Shown: positions 16,042 to 25,366 of the stretch, in pieces
Layout: each line of letters opens with the position of its first letter
How positions within the stretch are numbered: position 1 is the stretch's first letter
Assembly (NCBI GenBank): GCA_902776035.1
Contig: CACYOO010000021.1
Coordinates: forward strand, 1 to 40,000
Source: an uncultured bacterium
GTDB lineage: Bacteria > Cyanobacteriota > Vampirovibrionia > Gastranaerophilales > Gastranaerophilaceae
Length of the DNA: 40,000 bases
Direction of reading: 5' to 3'
Notes under the pieces: model-generated
Told to the model about the DNA's origin: nothing
Databases searched by the model: none
What the model saw: the letters and a program-made list of their open reading frames with translations, nothing else
Program-made: the position numbers and the translations under genes

Positions 16042-16410
16042 ATGGTAGAATCTGTATCATCAATAAATTCTGCAACAGCTGCAGCTGCAGCTTCATCAGT
16101 AGAAAAAGTTCAAGAAGAAGAAAAAAAAGAAACACAAACCACCAAAACAACGGATAAAGTAACAAAAACAGAAGAAAAATCAACTGAAGTAAAAGAAACA
16201 ACTATGGACAGATACAGAGTTCAAAGATTGGTTATGGAATACCTTGAAAAAATGGAAAAACAATATGAGGATTCTCCTTGGGTAAAAGACCAAATTGATA
16301 TGTGGCTTGCAACTTTTGATGTTGATAAATTTATGGTTAAATATCCTGAATTATATACAGAAATGGACTTAAGTTCCATTATGTATAACGAAACCGTAAA
16401 TTTTGTCTAA
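16042..16410 (+). CDS. Conserved-looking orphan with low-complexity N-terminus
   Basis: 122 residues. The first 55 are Ala, Glu, Lys and Thr rich (an alanine run, then KKETQTTKTTDKVTKTEEK) and probably disordered; residues 56-122 form a compact acidic/aromatic domain with YRVQRLVMEYLEKMEKQYED and WLATFDVDKFM. A strong AGGAGG site precedes the ATG. It ends 2 bases before the stop of the convergent glycosyltransferase gene. Function unknown. Confidence 0.7.
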   Translation: MVESVSSINSATAAAAASSVEKVQEEEKKETQTTKTTDKVTKTEEKSTEVKETTMDRYRVQRLVMEYLEKMEKQYEDSPWVKDQIDMWLATFDVDKFMVKYPELYTEMDLSSIMYNETVNFV

Positions 16411-16412
16411 AT

Positions 16413-17579
16413 TTATAAATTAATTAAAATATCGTTATATATTTTATCAACAACATCTTCCCATGTTGTATGTTTTTGATACAACTTTATACTATCGTAC
16501 CAATAACATTTAGATAAGTCGTCATGCCAGCGCCAATCATAATATTCAGGCAGTATGACATAAGTTTTTATACCCATTGCACCTGCTAAATGTGCAACAG
16601 ATGTATCATTACAAATTACTATATCCGCATTTGCTATTGCACCTGCGGTATCAGAAAAGTCATTGAAAGTTGAACCCAAATCTATAATATTGTATTTACT
16701 TGCTAATTCATTAAGTTGTTCTTGTCCATCATTTACCTGAACGGAATATATTTGAGAATTAGCAAGATTAAAAATCTTTTCAAAACTTTTTGCAGTTATT
16801 GCTCTTTCTCCGCCAATGAGGGTATTACCCTGCCATTTTATACATATTTTAAGTAAATCATTGTTAAAATATGTTTGTTTATAATATTCTGTTTTCTTTT
16901 TTGAAGCATGGATAAATTTATCCGAATGGATAAACATATTTTCATTATGAAAACCTAATAAATAAGGTAAACTCATAATAGGACATTGATAATCACATTC
17001 TTTTGAAATTCTTTCATTTAAATGCATTATAATTTTTACATCACCTCTGTTTTCTGCAAATAAAGAAAGAAGTGCAACTTGTGGTTTAAAATACACTTTT
17101 TTACATAATTTTGATAATTCTTGCAAATATCTGAAATACATTAATGTATCACCAAGTCCTGCTTCATAATATACAAAAATTACCTTGTCTTTTAAATCTT
17201 CTCCATTCCAAAATGGTATATCTGAATATAAATTGCCATAAGTTTTTGCTTCAGACATGATTGTATGAGTTTTACTTATTCTGGATTCAAACAACTCAAT
17301 ACCTTTATCAAAATCTCTTAGCATAAAATAATATGTAGATAGAAAATATCTTCCCTCAATATCATCAGGTTCAAATTTTAAATATATTTTCATATTTTCA
17401 ATTGCATCATAAAATTTGAACATTCTTGCATAAACAAGTGCAAGATTATAATATACTTCAGGTAAGCTAGTAGTTATAGATAATATTTCCTTATAGTTTT
17501 TTTCAGCAGAAATAAAATCTCCATTTTTTTTAAATTCCATTGCCTGATTAAAGGTTTCAAGTATTTTTTTAGTATCCAT
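16413..17579 (-). CDS. TPR protein with a GT9/heptosyltransferase-like domain
   Basis: About 388 residues. Residues 1-105 are tetratricopeptide repeats (AEKNYKEILSIT, YNLALVYARMFKFYDAI). The remainder is the GT-B-like module common behind TPRs in bacteria: WNGEDLKDKVIFVYYEAGLGDTLMYFRYLQ, CIKWQGN, and the C-terminal nucleotide-sugar site VICNDTSVAHLAGAMG...DWRW. The likely role is transfer of a sugar to protein or envelope glycan. Start: ATG at 17579 is chosen over TTG at 17591; neither has a good Shine-Dalgarno. It follows scpB by about 25 bases and probably shares its transcript. Confidence 0.85.
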   Translation of the reverse strand: MDTKKILETFNQAMEFKKNGDFISAEKNYKEILSITTSLPEVYYNLALVYARMFKFYDAIENMKIYLKFEPDDIEGRYFLSTYYFMLRDFDKGIELFESRISKTHTIMSEAKTYGNLYSDIPFWNGEDLKDKVIFVYYEAGLGDTLMYFRYLQELSKLCKKVYFKPQVALLSLFAENRGDVKIIMHLNERISKECDYQCPIMSLPYLLGFHNENMFIHSDKFIHASKKKTEYYKQTYFNNDLLKICIKWQGNTLIGGERAITAKSFEKIFNLANSQIYSVQVNDGQEQLNELASKYNIIDLGSTFNDFSDTAGAIANADIVICNDTSVAHLAGAMGIKTYVILPEYYDWRWHDDLSKCYWYDSIKLYQKHTTWEDVVDKIYNDILINL

Positions 17580-17604
17580 ATTATATGCCAAATTTTTAAA
17601 TAGA

Positions 17605-18147
17605 CTATTCTTCTAATTCTGCTGTAGGATTATCATCATCGGCTATACCCTTATCTATTTCAAGTATTTTTGCCAATGTTTTTGCATCTCCTTTTAATTT
17701 AAAATATTCTGCAAATTTTGGTGTAGTTTTAATATTGAAGGATCGTCCATTTTTATCTTTATGACGTGTAATCATACCCATATCAAGCAGTTGTTTAACA
17801 TGTTCATAAGCATTCGCACCTCTTAATTCTTTTAGATAAGTTTGTCTTATTGGTTCTTTTAATGCAATAACAGTTAAGGTTTTTAACACTGCCGGTTTTA
17901 AATCAACAGGACATAATTTTTCTACAATATCAGAATATTCTTCCCTAACCTGTAAAATATATCCATCTTCATCATCTATTTCTAATGCACCATCTCTTGA
18001 TGAATAATCCATTATCAATTCAAGCATTGCATCTTCTGCTATTTCCGGCTCTATATTTAATATTTCTGCTATTTCTTCTATTTGAAGAGCTTTACCTGTT
18101 GTAAATAAAACTGCTTCAATTCTCGCTTTCAACTGTTCTGTCGTCAT
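17605..18147 (-). CDS. scpB: Segregation and condensation protein B
   Basis: Winged-helix kleisin-associated subunit of the SMC-ScpA-ScpB condensin. 180 residues with the two-winged-helix layout: LKARIEAVLFTTGKALQIEEIAEIL at the start, LKTLTVIALKEPIRQTYLKELRG in the middle and MGMITRHKDKNGRSF near the end. The start overlaps scpA by 32 bases, pointing to translational coupling; an alternative downstream start is not needed. Acidic C-terminal tail. Confidence 0.94.
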   Translation of the reverse strand: MTTEQLKARIEAVLFTTGKALQIEEIAEILNIEPEIAEDAMLELIMDYSSRDGALEIDDEDGYILQVREEYSDIVEKLCPVDLKPAVLKTLTVIALKEPIRQTYLKELRGANAYEHVKQLLDMGMITRHKDKNGRSFNIKTTPKFAEYFKLKGDAKTLAKILEIDKGIADDDNPTAELEE

Positions 18148-18898
18148 TATTTTTTACCACATATAAATCTGAATAAAACTCGTCTTGCTGTAAATCACAC
18201 TTACCATCTGCTGTTAAAAACAAAAGTGCAAGATATGCTGTTACTTTGCTTATACCTATTGATATAAGCTCATTAAGTTCTACTCTTTCTTCGCTGTTAA
18301 ATATTTTTTCTAATTTTGTTTGTACACTTTTTATAGAATTTTCTATAAATTCCTCATGTGCTAAATTTACAATATCAGTTGCAGTTAAATTAGCATAAGA
18401 ACGAACTCTGTTTTTAGCCCTTTCATGAGATTGCTTCAATGACATTTTATGTTCTAATTTTTCATAAAATTCTAATTGTTTAATTAAGTCGTTTAAGGTT
18501 ACTGTTCTGTTACGATTAAGTTTTACACTCATTCTGCGTTGTAATACTTCATTAAACGATATTACATTAGATTTTGGAGCATTATAAACTTCGTCTTCTC
18601 CGTAATCATCATTTATATCTTCTATATCGTCCTGCATATCATCAAATTCAGATATGTCATTCCCCTCTAAGACATTCGATTTTAAACGCAATAAAATTGA
18701 TGCAAATAAAAATGTCTTGCTTGTTGTTCTAAGATTTTGAGCTTTCATCTCAAAAAGATGTGCAAGATATTTATCTGTAACATCAACTATATCAATATTC
18801 CAAGGGTCAATCTTTCCTGTTTTCGCCATTTGTACAAGAATTTCTATCCCCTCTTTTTGAAATATATTCTGTTGTTCTAATTTAAATGCTTCTGCCAT
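18116..18898 (-). CDS. scpA: Segregation and condensation protein A (kleisin)
   Basis: Kleisin subunit that bridges the SMC heads. 260 residues: the N-terminal helical part has the family signature DPWNIDIVDVTDKYLAHL, then LFASILLRLKSNVL, an acidic linker (about 105-135), and a C-terminal winged helix VTAYLALLFLTADGKCDLQQDEFYSDL that contacts the other SMC head. The gene begins 4 bases after the smc stop and overlaps scpB, so smc-scpA-scpB is one operon. Confidence 0.94.
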   Translation of the reverse strand: MAEAFKLEQQNIFQKEGIEILVQMAKTGKIDPWNIDIVDVTDKYLAHLFEMKAQNLRTTSKTFLFASILLRLKSNVLEGNDISEFDDMQDDIEDINDDYGEDEVYNAPKSNVISFNEVLQRRMSVKLNRNRTVTLNDLIKQLEFYEKLEHKMSLKQSHERAKNRVRSYANLTATDIVNLAHEEFIENSIKSVQTKLEKIFNSEERVELNELISIGISKVTAYLALLFLTADGKCDLQQDEFYSDLYVVKNNDDRTVESEN

Positions 18899-18902
18899 AT
18901 TA

Positions 18903-19670
18903 CTAATCTCTTAATTTTACACCTGTAACTTTTGTTATACCTTTTTCTTTTTGAGTTACACCAATTGTCCTATTAGCTGATTCTATCATAGGTTTACGAT
19001 GACTAACTACTATAAATTGCGTATTTTTTGATTGGTTTTGAATTAAATCTGCCAATTTTTCAACATTTATTCCGTCAAGACTTTGATCAACTTCATCAAA
19101 TGCATAAAATGGAGCAGGTAAATAACTCTGTATTGCAAATACAAATGCCAATGCCGTGATTGATTTTTCTCCACCGGACATACTTTCTAACCTTTGAAGT
19201 TTTTTATCTCTTGGTTGAACATTCATTGTTAATCCGCCATTAAACGGTTCTTCCATATTTTCAAGAATTAGTTCACCTTCTCCTTCTGCCAGATTGTGAA
19301 ATGCCTCTTTAAAATGAATATTTAAGTTATTAAACGTTTTCATAAATGATTCTTTTTTCAAATTTTCATATCCCTGCATACGTTCAATAATTTCTTTTCG
19401 CTCATTTGACAGAGTTTCTATTTGAGTTGCCATTTCTGCTTTTCTTGCAACAACTCTTTCATAATCAGCTATTGCACGCATGTTAACATCTCCAAGTTCG
19501 TCCATCTTTTTCTGTAACCGTTGTATTTTGGAATTGATTTCATCAACTGAAATTGTTGTCGGCTCAAGTTCTTCTATTTTAACTCCGCTATTTTCCAATT
19601 CCTGTCTTGAAGTTTCTAATTGTGGTTCAAGTTCTCGTCTGCGTGCTTTCTGCAATTTTTTCAATATCAC
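18903..19670 (-). CDS. smc: SMC, C-terminal part (after a frameshift)
   Basis: This frame holds the last quarter of SMC: end of the coiled coil, MDELGDVNMRAIADYERV, the ABC signature MSGGEKSITALAFVFA and Walker B FYAFDEVDQSLD, and the D-loop/H-switch region ending VSHRKPMIESA. It overlaps the N-terminal frame by 44 bases and is read in the next frame. Removing one base from the T6 run at 19656-19661 (plus strand) joins the two into a single protein of 1158 residues with a continuous coiled coil (DIEKLQKARRRELEPQ), a normal SMC length. The annotated ATG in this half is probably not a true start. Confidence 0.9.
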   Translation of the reverse strand: MILKKLQKARRRELEPQLETSRQELENSGVKIEELEPTTISVDEINSKIQRLQKKMDELGDVNMRAIADYERVVARKAEMATQIETLSNERKEIIERMQGYENLKKESFMKTFNNLNIHFKEAFHNLAEGEGELILENMEEPFNGGLTMNVQPRDKKLQRLESMSGGEKSITALAFVFAIQSYLPAPFYAFDEVDQSLDGINVEKLADLIQNQSKNTQFIVVSHRKPMIESANRTIGVTQKEKGITKVTGVKLRD

Positions 19671-22380
19671 TTTCTTTTATGTGTTTTTGTTTTTCAAGTT
19701 CAAGTAATTCTTCATTAATTTTATCTCGTTCATCAAGAAGTTCTTTTAACTTATCAGTTATTTCTTCTATTTGAACATTAAGTTCTTCAAGTTCTTTTTG
19801 TAAAACTTCTATTTCACCCTTTGCTGTTTGCTTATCAGATTCATATTTTTCGTTATTTTTCTTTATTTCTTCTATATCACTGTATCTTGTTGTTATTATA
19901 TTTTCATTAAAGGCAATTTGCTGATTAGTTACAGTTATGTCATTTTCAGCTCTCATTTTATTTTCGTTTAAACGTTTAATATTTTCTTCGATACCTGATG
20001 TTTTTTCTTTTAATTTACCTAAGGTATCATTATCCATAAGTTTTTCAATTTCATCTATCTTGGCTTCTATATCAAGTATTGCATTAGAAAGTTCAATATC
20101 TTCTTCTTCCATTTTGTCTAATCGAGAAGATATTTTTTCTGTTTCAGGAAATTTTGTTTTTACAAAAGTAGTATATTCATCAATTTTTGTATCAATATTT
20201 TCTGCTTGAACTACAAGTTGTTTTAAATCACCTTTTGCTTCTGATAAAGCATTTGTTGTCTGAGAATAATCATGCCTTACACGATTTAATTTTTCTTCTA
20301 TTTCAGATTTCTCTTGTGCCTTTTCTTTATATAACTTTTCAAGTTCTTTTTGTTTTGTTCTTAATTTGTCAAGTTCACTATCATCATTTTGACTAAACTT
20401 AATTCTTGAACGTTTTGGCTTACCACCTGTAATTGAACCGGATTTTTCATAAACTTCTCCGGAAAGTGTAACCATACGATATTTACCAATTAACTTTCTT
20501 GCAGTATTTTCATCTTCGACAATCAAAGTTTCACCTGCTGCATAATAAAATGCATCTATATATATATCATCAAAATCAATTAAATTTATAGCATAATCAA
20601 TAACACCGCTTTGATTTGGTATGCTTAAACTATTTGGTACTTTTTTTATTTTATTTAAAGGAATAAATGTTGCACGACCTGCACCGGATGATTTTAAAAT
20701 TTCTATACACTTTGAGGCAGTGTATTCATTATCAACAACAATATGCTCCATTCTTCCGCCAATTGCTGTTTCTAAAGCCAAAGCATAAGTCTTTTCTACA
20801 GAACCTAATTCTACAATTGGTGCATGCACACCTTGTATATTTGATTTCATTATATATTCTACAGCATAATTAGCAGTTTCTCTCTGCACTTCTTGCTGAA
20901 CTTCCATTTGAGAAATCTTTTTATACAATGTATTTATTTGAAAATTTATATCATCTGTTTCATTTTTATTAGATATACTATCATTCATCAATTTTGTTTG
21001 AACAGTCTTTAAATCTTCTAATTCTTGTGCTAAGTTTTCAACTTCTAATTGCAATTTGTCTTTGTTCGGCTCAAAATCTTTCTTAAAATCTTCTAACTTT
21101 TTAAGTTCTGATTTATAAAATTCAATTTTTTCCTGTAAATTTTTTAAATCGTTTTCTAACGGCAATTTTTTCTGTAAAAGCTTATTTGCATTATCTTGAA
21201 GTTCTTCTTTTTTAGACCTTAAAGAGTTTCTTCTCTCAATATATTTATCTGCGGTTTGATTTAACCCTGTCATTTCTTTTATGACACTATCCAACTCAGT
21301 TTGATTATCAAGAATGTCTTTATTAATGATTTTTATTTCATCATTTTTCATCTCTATTCTAAGCTTTGCATTCTCAATATTTTTCTTTTGATTTTCTATA
21401 CCGTTTTTAGCATTTTCAATAGATTTTAAACCGTCTGCAATTTGTTTTTCAGCATAAATTATTGCAGAATTTTTTCTGTCTATCATTCCTTGAACTTCAA
21501 CAGATTTAGATTTTAAATCTATTCTTTTATCTTCACCTTTTTCTTTAACTTCTTTTGAAATAGAATCATACTTCTCTTTTATAAGTTTTAACTTTTCCGT
21601 TGTATCCGTTAATTGATATTCAACTTCTTTTTTCTTTTTACCAAAAGACAAAATATTTTCATGTGCAGTTTCAATATTTCTTTTCAAGTCAAAGAATTTT
21701 ACGGCAGAAATTTGTCCCTCATATTTTTGCTTCTCTTCTCTTAACTTTTGATATTTAATTGCAGCTTCTTTTTCTTCTTCAAGTTGTGCTAACCTGCCTT
21801 CAACCTCATTTAAAATGAACTGTGTTTTTTCAACACGATTTTCAACCGTATCAAGCTCCTTTGTTGCCTGCTCTATACGTCTGTCAAAATCGGCAACTCC
21901 TGCTATTTCATCAACAATTTTTCGTCTATCAACAGCAGAACAATTAGTGATACTCATTACATCTAATTGCATAATAACATTGTAACTGTTCGGAGTTATA
22001 TTGTATTGTTCTAACAATGAATGAATATCAGTTAAAGTCGTAACATTATCATTTAAATAATAAGTACTTAAATATGTACCGTTAGATGCTTTCTTAAGTT
22101 TTCTTGCAACAGAAAAATCCGGTGCATTTTCAATTCCGCCAAATGTTACTTTTACATATGCATCGTTCTTCTTTGTATAGGTAGATATAAGGTGTGAAAC
22201 TTTTTCCGCACGTAAATTACGGGTTGTTGCCAATCCGAGAGCAAATAAAATACTGTCTATAATATTACTTTTGCCCGAGCCGTTCGGTCCTGAGATAGTT
22301 GTAAAACCTTCTAAGAATGGAATATCGACTTTACGTGCAAAAGACTTAAAATTATCAATTTCAAGCTGCTTTATGTACAT
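19627..22380 (-). CDS. smc: SMC, N-terminal head, coiled coil and hinge (frameshifted)
   Basis: ATPase of the chromosome condensin. Walker A GPNGSGKS at 31-38, the first coiled coil, a hinge at about 515-640 (VHAPIVELGSVEKTYALALETAIGGRMEHIVVD and GRATFIPLNK) and most of the return coil. The frame ends 917 codons in, with STQTRT then stop. As it stands this product lacks the ABC signature and Walker B and could not hydrolyse ATP. It starts at ATG 22380 with GGTGG 4 bases upstream and has a good promoter. A sequencing or assembly homopolymer error is the simplest cause; a real strain mutation is the alternative. Confidence 0.9.
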   Translation of the reverse strand: MYIKQLEIDNFKSFARKVDIPFLEGFTTISGPNGSGKSNIIDSILFALGLATTRNLRAEKVSHLISTYTKKNDAYVKVTFGGIENAPDFSVARKLKKASNGTYLSTYYLNDNVTTLTDIHSLLEQYNITPNSYNVIMQLDVMSITNCSAVDRRKIVDEIAGVADFDRRIEQATKELDTVENRVEKTQFILNEVEGRLAQLEEEKEAAIKYQKLREEKQKYEGQISAVKFFDLKRNIETAHENILSFGKKKKEVEYQLTDTTEKLKLIKEKYDSISKEVKEKGEDKRIDLKSKSVEVQGMIDRKNSAIIYAEKQIADGLKSIENAKNGIENQKKNIENAKLRIEMKNDEIKIINKDILDNQTELDSVIKEMTGLNQTADKYIERRNSLRSKKEELQDNANKLLQKKLPLENDLKNLQEKIEFYKSELKKLEDFKKDFEPNKDKLQLEVENLAQELEDLKTVQTKLMNDSISNKNETDDINFQINTLYKKISQMEVQQEVQRETANYAVEYIMKSNIQGVHAPIVELGSVEKTYALALETAIGGRMEHIVVDNEYTASKCIEILKSSGAGRATFIPLNKIKKVPNSLSIPNQSGVIDYAINLIDFDDIYIDAFYYAAGETLIVEDENTARKLIGKYRMVTLSGEVYEKSGSITGGKPKRSRIKFSQNDDSELDKLRTKQKELEKLYKEKAQEKSEIEEKLNRVRHDYSQTTNALSEAKGDLKQLVVQAENIDTKIDEYTTFVKTKFPETEKISSRLDKMEEEDIELSNAILDIEAKIDEIEKLMDNDTLGKLKEKTSGIEENIKRLNENKMRAENDITVTNQQIAFNENIITTRYSDIEEIKKNNEKYESDKQTAKGEIEVLQKELEELNVQIEEITDKLKELLDERDKINEELLELEKQKHIKESDIEKIAESTQTRT

Positions 22381-22406
22381 AGTCCACCCAAGTATACTTA
22401 TATCTT

Positions 22407-22435
22407 ATTAGACTATAACTTCAATATCTTGTCAA
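22407..22435 (-). promoter_or_regulatory. smc promoter
   Basis: On the minus strand a perfect TTGACA (22435-22430), a 17-base spacer and TCTAAT (22412-22407). It drives smc-scpA-scpB and is divergent from the trpR promoter only 27 bases away. Confidence 0.65.
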
Positions 22436-22461
22436 ATTGTTAAGTTTTTAAAATGTTACTA

Positions 22462-22509
22462 TTGACAGAAACAAAAATGCATGCTACCATGTTACTATGA
22501 ATAGTAACA
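22462..22509 (+). promoter_or_regulatory. trpR promoter with a perfect palindromic operator over the start codon
   Basis: TTGACA (22462-22467), a 17-base spacer and an extended -10 TGCTACCAT (TG at 22482-22483, hexamer 22485-22490); the predicted start point falls at about 22497, the A of the trpR ATG. A perfect 9-2-9 palindrome, TGTTACTAT GA ATAGTAACA (22490-22509), covers the start point and start codon. Its GTTACTA/TAGTAAC halves resemble the known trp operator core GTACTAG/CTAGTAC. An additional half-site TGTTACTA overlaps the -35 (22454-22461). This is what an autoregulated TrpR operator would look like; binding is inferred. Confidence 0.65.
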
Positions 22510-22784
22510 GCATAAATATAAATAATATTGAAGAAATTTCCAATATAATTCTGGGATTAAATAACAAGAATGAAATTCGGCAATTTTTGTCGGAATTACT
22601 AACAGATGCAGAAATATCAACATTATCAAAACGATGGCAAATTTTAAAAATGCTTTCTGAACATTCTACACAAAGAGAAATCTCAAAAGAGTTGAATGTA
22701 AGTTTGTGTAAAGTAACAAGAGGTGCAAAGATTTTAAAAAATAAAAATGCAATAGTTACAAGATTATTTAATAAGGAGAATTAA
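22497..22784 (+). CDS. trpR: Trp repressor-family regulator
   Basis: 95 residues matching the all-helical TrpR fold: [24 protein letters not shown] followed by the helix-turn-helix [20 protein letters not shown] at about 57-76, aligned with E. coli [20 protein letters not shown], including the arginine of TRG that contacts tryptophan. The related YerC/YecD family is the main alternative, but the TrpR assignment is favoured because trpB starts 2 bases after this gene and a trp-operator-like palindrome covers its promoter. No leader or Shine-Dalgarno exists before the ATG, so the message is probably leaderless. Confidence 0.8.
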   Translation: MNSNSININNIEEISNIILGLNNKNEIRQFLSELLTDAEISTLSKRWQILKMLSEHSTQREISKELNVSLCKVTRGAKILKNKNAIVTRLFNKEN

Positions 22785-22786
22785 TT

Positions 22787-23983
22787 ATGATAAATATAAG
22801 TATGTTACCTGATAAAGAAGGATATTTCGGAGAATATGGCGGACAGATTTTACCTGATGAATTAAAAGCGGAATTTCAGAATATAACTAAAAAATTTTTA
22901 GAATTAAAAGATGATAAGAGTTTTCAAGACGAATTAAATTATTTATTAAAACATTATGCCGGTCGTCCGAGTCCTGTATATTATGCTAAAAATCTTTCTA
23001 AAAAATACGGAGCAGAAATATATTTCAAAAGGGAGGATTTAAATCACACAGGTGCGCATAAGATAAATCATTCTTTGGGAGAAGGGCTTCTTGCAAAACG
23101 AATGGGCAAGACAAAACTTATTGCAGAAACAGGTGCAGGTCAACATGGTGTTGCAATAGCAACAGTTGCCGCATTATTAGGGCTTGAATGTGATATTTAT
23201 ATGGGCGAAGTTGATATTAAAAAAGAAAAACCAAATACAGACAGAATAAAAGTTTTGGGAGCAAACCTTATATCTGTAGCATCAGGTAACGGAACATTAA
23301 AAGATGCAGTAGATGAAGCATTTAAGGCATACATAAATGAATATGAAACGGCATTATATGCGATTGGTTCTGCTGTAGGGCCTCACCCGTTTCCAATGAT
23401 TATAGAATATTTCCAATCAATAGTAGGTAAAGAAGCAAGAGAGCAAATAGTTGAATTAACAGGTGATTTACCTGATTATGTTGTAGCATGTGTCGGAGGC
23501 GGTTCTAATGCAATAGGAATTTTTAACGGTTTTTTGCAGGATGAAAACATAAAAATATATGGTGTTGAGCCGCTTGGAAAAGGTAACAAAACAGGTGATA
23601 ATGCCGCAAGCATGACTTATGGTACAGATGGAATTATACATGGATTTAAATGTAAACTGTTACAAGACGAAAAAGGAAATCCTGCAGAAGTTTATTCAAT
23701 TGCAAGCGGACTTGATTATCCGGGTGTAGGGCCAAAACATTGCTATTTAAACAGTATTGGCAGGGTAAAATATGAAACAATATCTGATGAAGAAGCAGTT
23801 AATGCATTTTATGAATTGTCGAGATTAGAGGGAATAATTCCTGCATTGGAAAGTTCTCATGCCGTTGCTTATGCTATAAAATTGGCAAAAGAATGCAAAA
23901 GTAATGAGAAAATTTTGGTTAATTTATCAGGCAGAGGAGATAAAGATATTGAATTTGTAATGAATAAATATCCTAAAAACTGA
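22787..23983 (+). CDS. trpB: Tryptophan synthase beta chain
   Basis: PLP enzyme joining indole and serine to give tryptophan. 398 residues of the TrpB1 type: [12 protein letters not shown] at the start, PLP lysine in HTGAHKINH (Lys92), GAGQHG, the phosphate-binding GGGSNAIG and the C-terminal [12 protein letters not shown] lies 7 bases before the ATG. It stands with trpR alone: no trpA or other trp gene follows within the window. Without the alpha chain, TrpB can still use free indole, plentiful in the gut, so a salvage role is plausible. Confidence 0.95.
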   Translation: MINISMLPDKEGYFGEYGGQILPDELKAEFQNITKKFLELKDDKSFQDELNYLLKHYAGRPSPVYYAKNLSKKYGAEIYFKREDLNHTGAHKINHSLGEGLLAKRMGKTKLIAETGAGQHGVAIATVAALLGLECDIYMGEVDIKKEKPNTDRIKVLGANLISVASGNGTLKDAVDEAFKAYINEYETALYAIGSAVGPHPFPMIIEYFQSIVGKEAREQIVELTGDLPDYVVACVGGGSNAIGIFNGFLQDENIKIYGVEPLGKGNKTGDNAASMTYGTDGIIHGFKCKLLQDEKGNPAEVYSIASGLDYPGVGPKHCYLNSIGRVKYETISDEEAVNAFYELSRLEGIIPALESSHAVAYAIKLAKECKSNEKILVNLSGRGDKDIEFVMNKYPKN

Positions 23984-24029
23984 TAGATTATTAATCTAAT
24001 ATATTTAAACTAAATTTTCTTCCAAAATG

Positions 24030-24057
24030 TTGATATTCATGAAAATATCATTATAAT
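24030..24057 (+). promoter_or_regulatory. Promoter with inverted repeat in the spacer
   Basis: TTGATA (24030-24035), a 16-base spacer and TATAAT (24052-24057). An inverted repeat TGATATT (24031-24037)/AATATCA (24044-24050) fills the spacer, a typical repressor position. Serves the gene at 24100. Confidence 0.6.
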
Positions 24058-24099
24058 CTGTTATATAAGACATGACTATATAACGGGAGAGGTATGCTT

Positions 24100-25362
24100 A
24101 TGGGAATGGCAGCATCACAGGCAAGATATCTTGGTTTAACAGCAAGAAAAACTAACGTAGAATATGAAGGACAACAGATTAATCAGGCACGTACCGCACT
24201 TGCAAATCAATCTGCAAACTTATTTAACAGATTGCTTGGACTGTCTGTGCCAACAGCACCGAACACTACTAATTTTACTACTCAACAGTATTCATTTTCC
24301 GATGGATACAATGATTATGAAATTGACAATATAAAAACTGTTAATTATACAGATGAAAATGGTACAAAATATAACTGTCAAGTTACTTACCATTATCTTC
24401 AAGATGTATATAAATCAATTCAAGAAAAAAATACAAATCCACAGGTACGAAAAGTTACCGAATACGAATCCCATACAGGAATACAAGACGGTGTAAAATC
24501 AACAAAAAATGAAGATGGAAGTTATACAATATCAGATGGAGCAGCATCTCTCACATTAACAAAATGTGATGATACTGATGCTGAAGCATTAGCAAGATTA
24601 GGTTTATCTGCTGATACAACATATAAAACAACTATAGATGATGTAACAGGATATGCTACATTTTCTGATTTAGAAGATATAAAAGATACAGCAGGAGAGC
24701 TTCCTTATTACTATGAAACTTCAAGTTATGCATATAACGTTGGTAATGATGAGGCAGCACCATACGATCCAACAGATTTAGAACAAAAAGCTGCAGTTGA
24801 GCAAATTTTACATGATAACCCTAAATTATCAGAAGAAAATTTATGGGTATACGAGAAAAACGGTAAAATTTGTTATGCAACAGAAAAAGATTTTGAAAAA
24901 TGTATTTCGAGCGGTAACGTTAATAAAGCAAAAGATAAATATCAAATATCATCTACAATGGATTATCAAAGTCCGTTAAATCAATATTATGTTGCAAGTT
25001 TTCAGGAAAACATTACTAATAAAGAATATGCAATAATGGATGATGCATCAGGCACAAGCAGATATAAATCAATTCAATTACAAAATTCATCAGGTGTATT
25101 CCAATTAAATTCTGAAACTAAAACTGATGAAAAATCTTATGCTGATGCTATGCAGCAATATAATTACAAAGTTATGAAATATCAAAAAGAAATTGAAGAT
25201 ATAAATGCTAAAACCTCAAAATTACAAGAGGAAGACAGAACTCTTGAATTGAGATTAAGACAGCTTGATACAGAACAAAAAGCATTATCTACAGAAATGG
25301 ATGCTGTAAAAGGTGTTATTCAAAAGAACATTGAATCAACATTCAAGACATTTAGTTCATAA
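24100..25362 (+). CDS. Orphan protein with conserved-looking N-terminus and C-terminal coiled coil
   Basis: 420 residues from ATG 24100, chosen because GGAGAGG ends 7 bases upstream; the in-frame ATG at 24094 is too close. The N-terminus MGMAASQARYLGLTARKTNV is helical, Ala/Gln rich and without a signal peptide; the middle (about 60-330) is Tyr/Asp/Thr-rich and probably beta; residues 345-420 form a coiled coil (EIEDINAKTSKLQEEDRTLE). The layout recalls exported axial or hook-type proteins but no flagellar gene is in the window, so function is open. It ends 4 bases from the convergent GGDEF gene. Confidence 0.75.
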   Translation: MGMAASQARYLGLTARKTNVEYEGQQINQARTALANQSANLFNRLLGLSVPTAPNTTNFTTQQYSFSDGYNDYEIDNIKTVNYTDENGTKYNCQVTYHYLQDVYKSIQEKNTNPQVRKVTEYESHTGIQDGVKSTKNEDGSYTISDGAASLTLTKCDDTDAEALARLGLSADTTYKTTIDDVTGYATFSDLEDIKDTAGELPYYYETSSYAYNVGNDEAAPYDPTDLEQKAAVEQILHDNPKLSEENLWVYEKNGKICYATEKDFEKCISSGNVNKAKDKYQISSTMDYQSPLNQYYVASFQENITNKEYAIMDDASGTSRYKSIQLQNSSGVFQLNSETKTDEKSYADAMQQYNYKVMKYQKEIEDINAKTSKLQEEDRTLELRLRQLDTEQKALSTEMDAVKGVIQKNIESTFKTFSS

Positions 25363-25366
25363 TAAA

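Noticed and set aside
16410-16413. Overlapping transcription control at very tight convergent gene ends (16410/16413, 25362/25367, 34592/34605)
   Set aside because: No terminator or shared structure is visible; compact spacing alone is common and not evidence of antisense control.
19627-19670. Programmed frameshifting in smc
   Set aside because: The A6/T6 run is short and no stimulatory hairpin or internal Shine-Dalgarno is obvious; an indel error or mutation is simpler.
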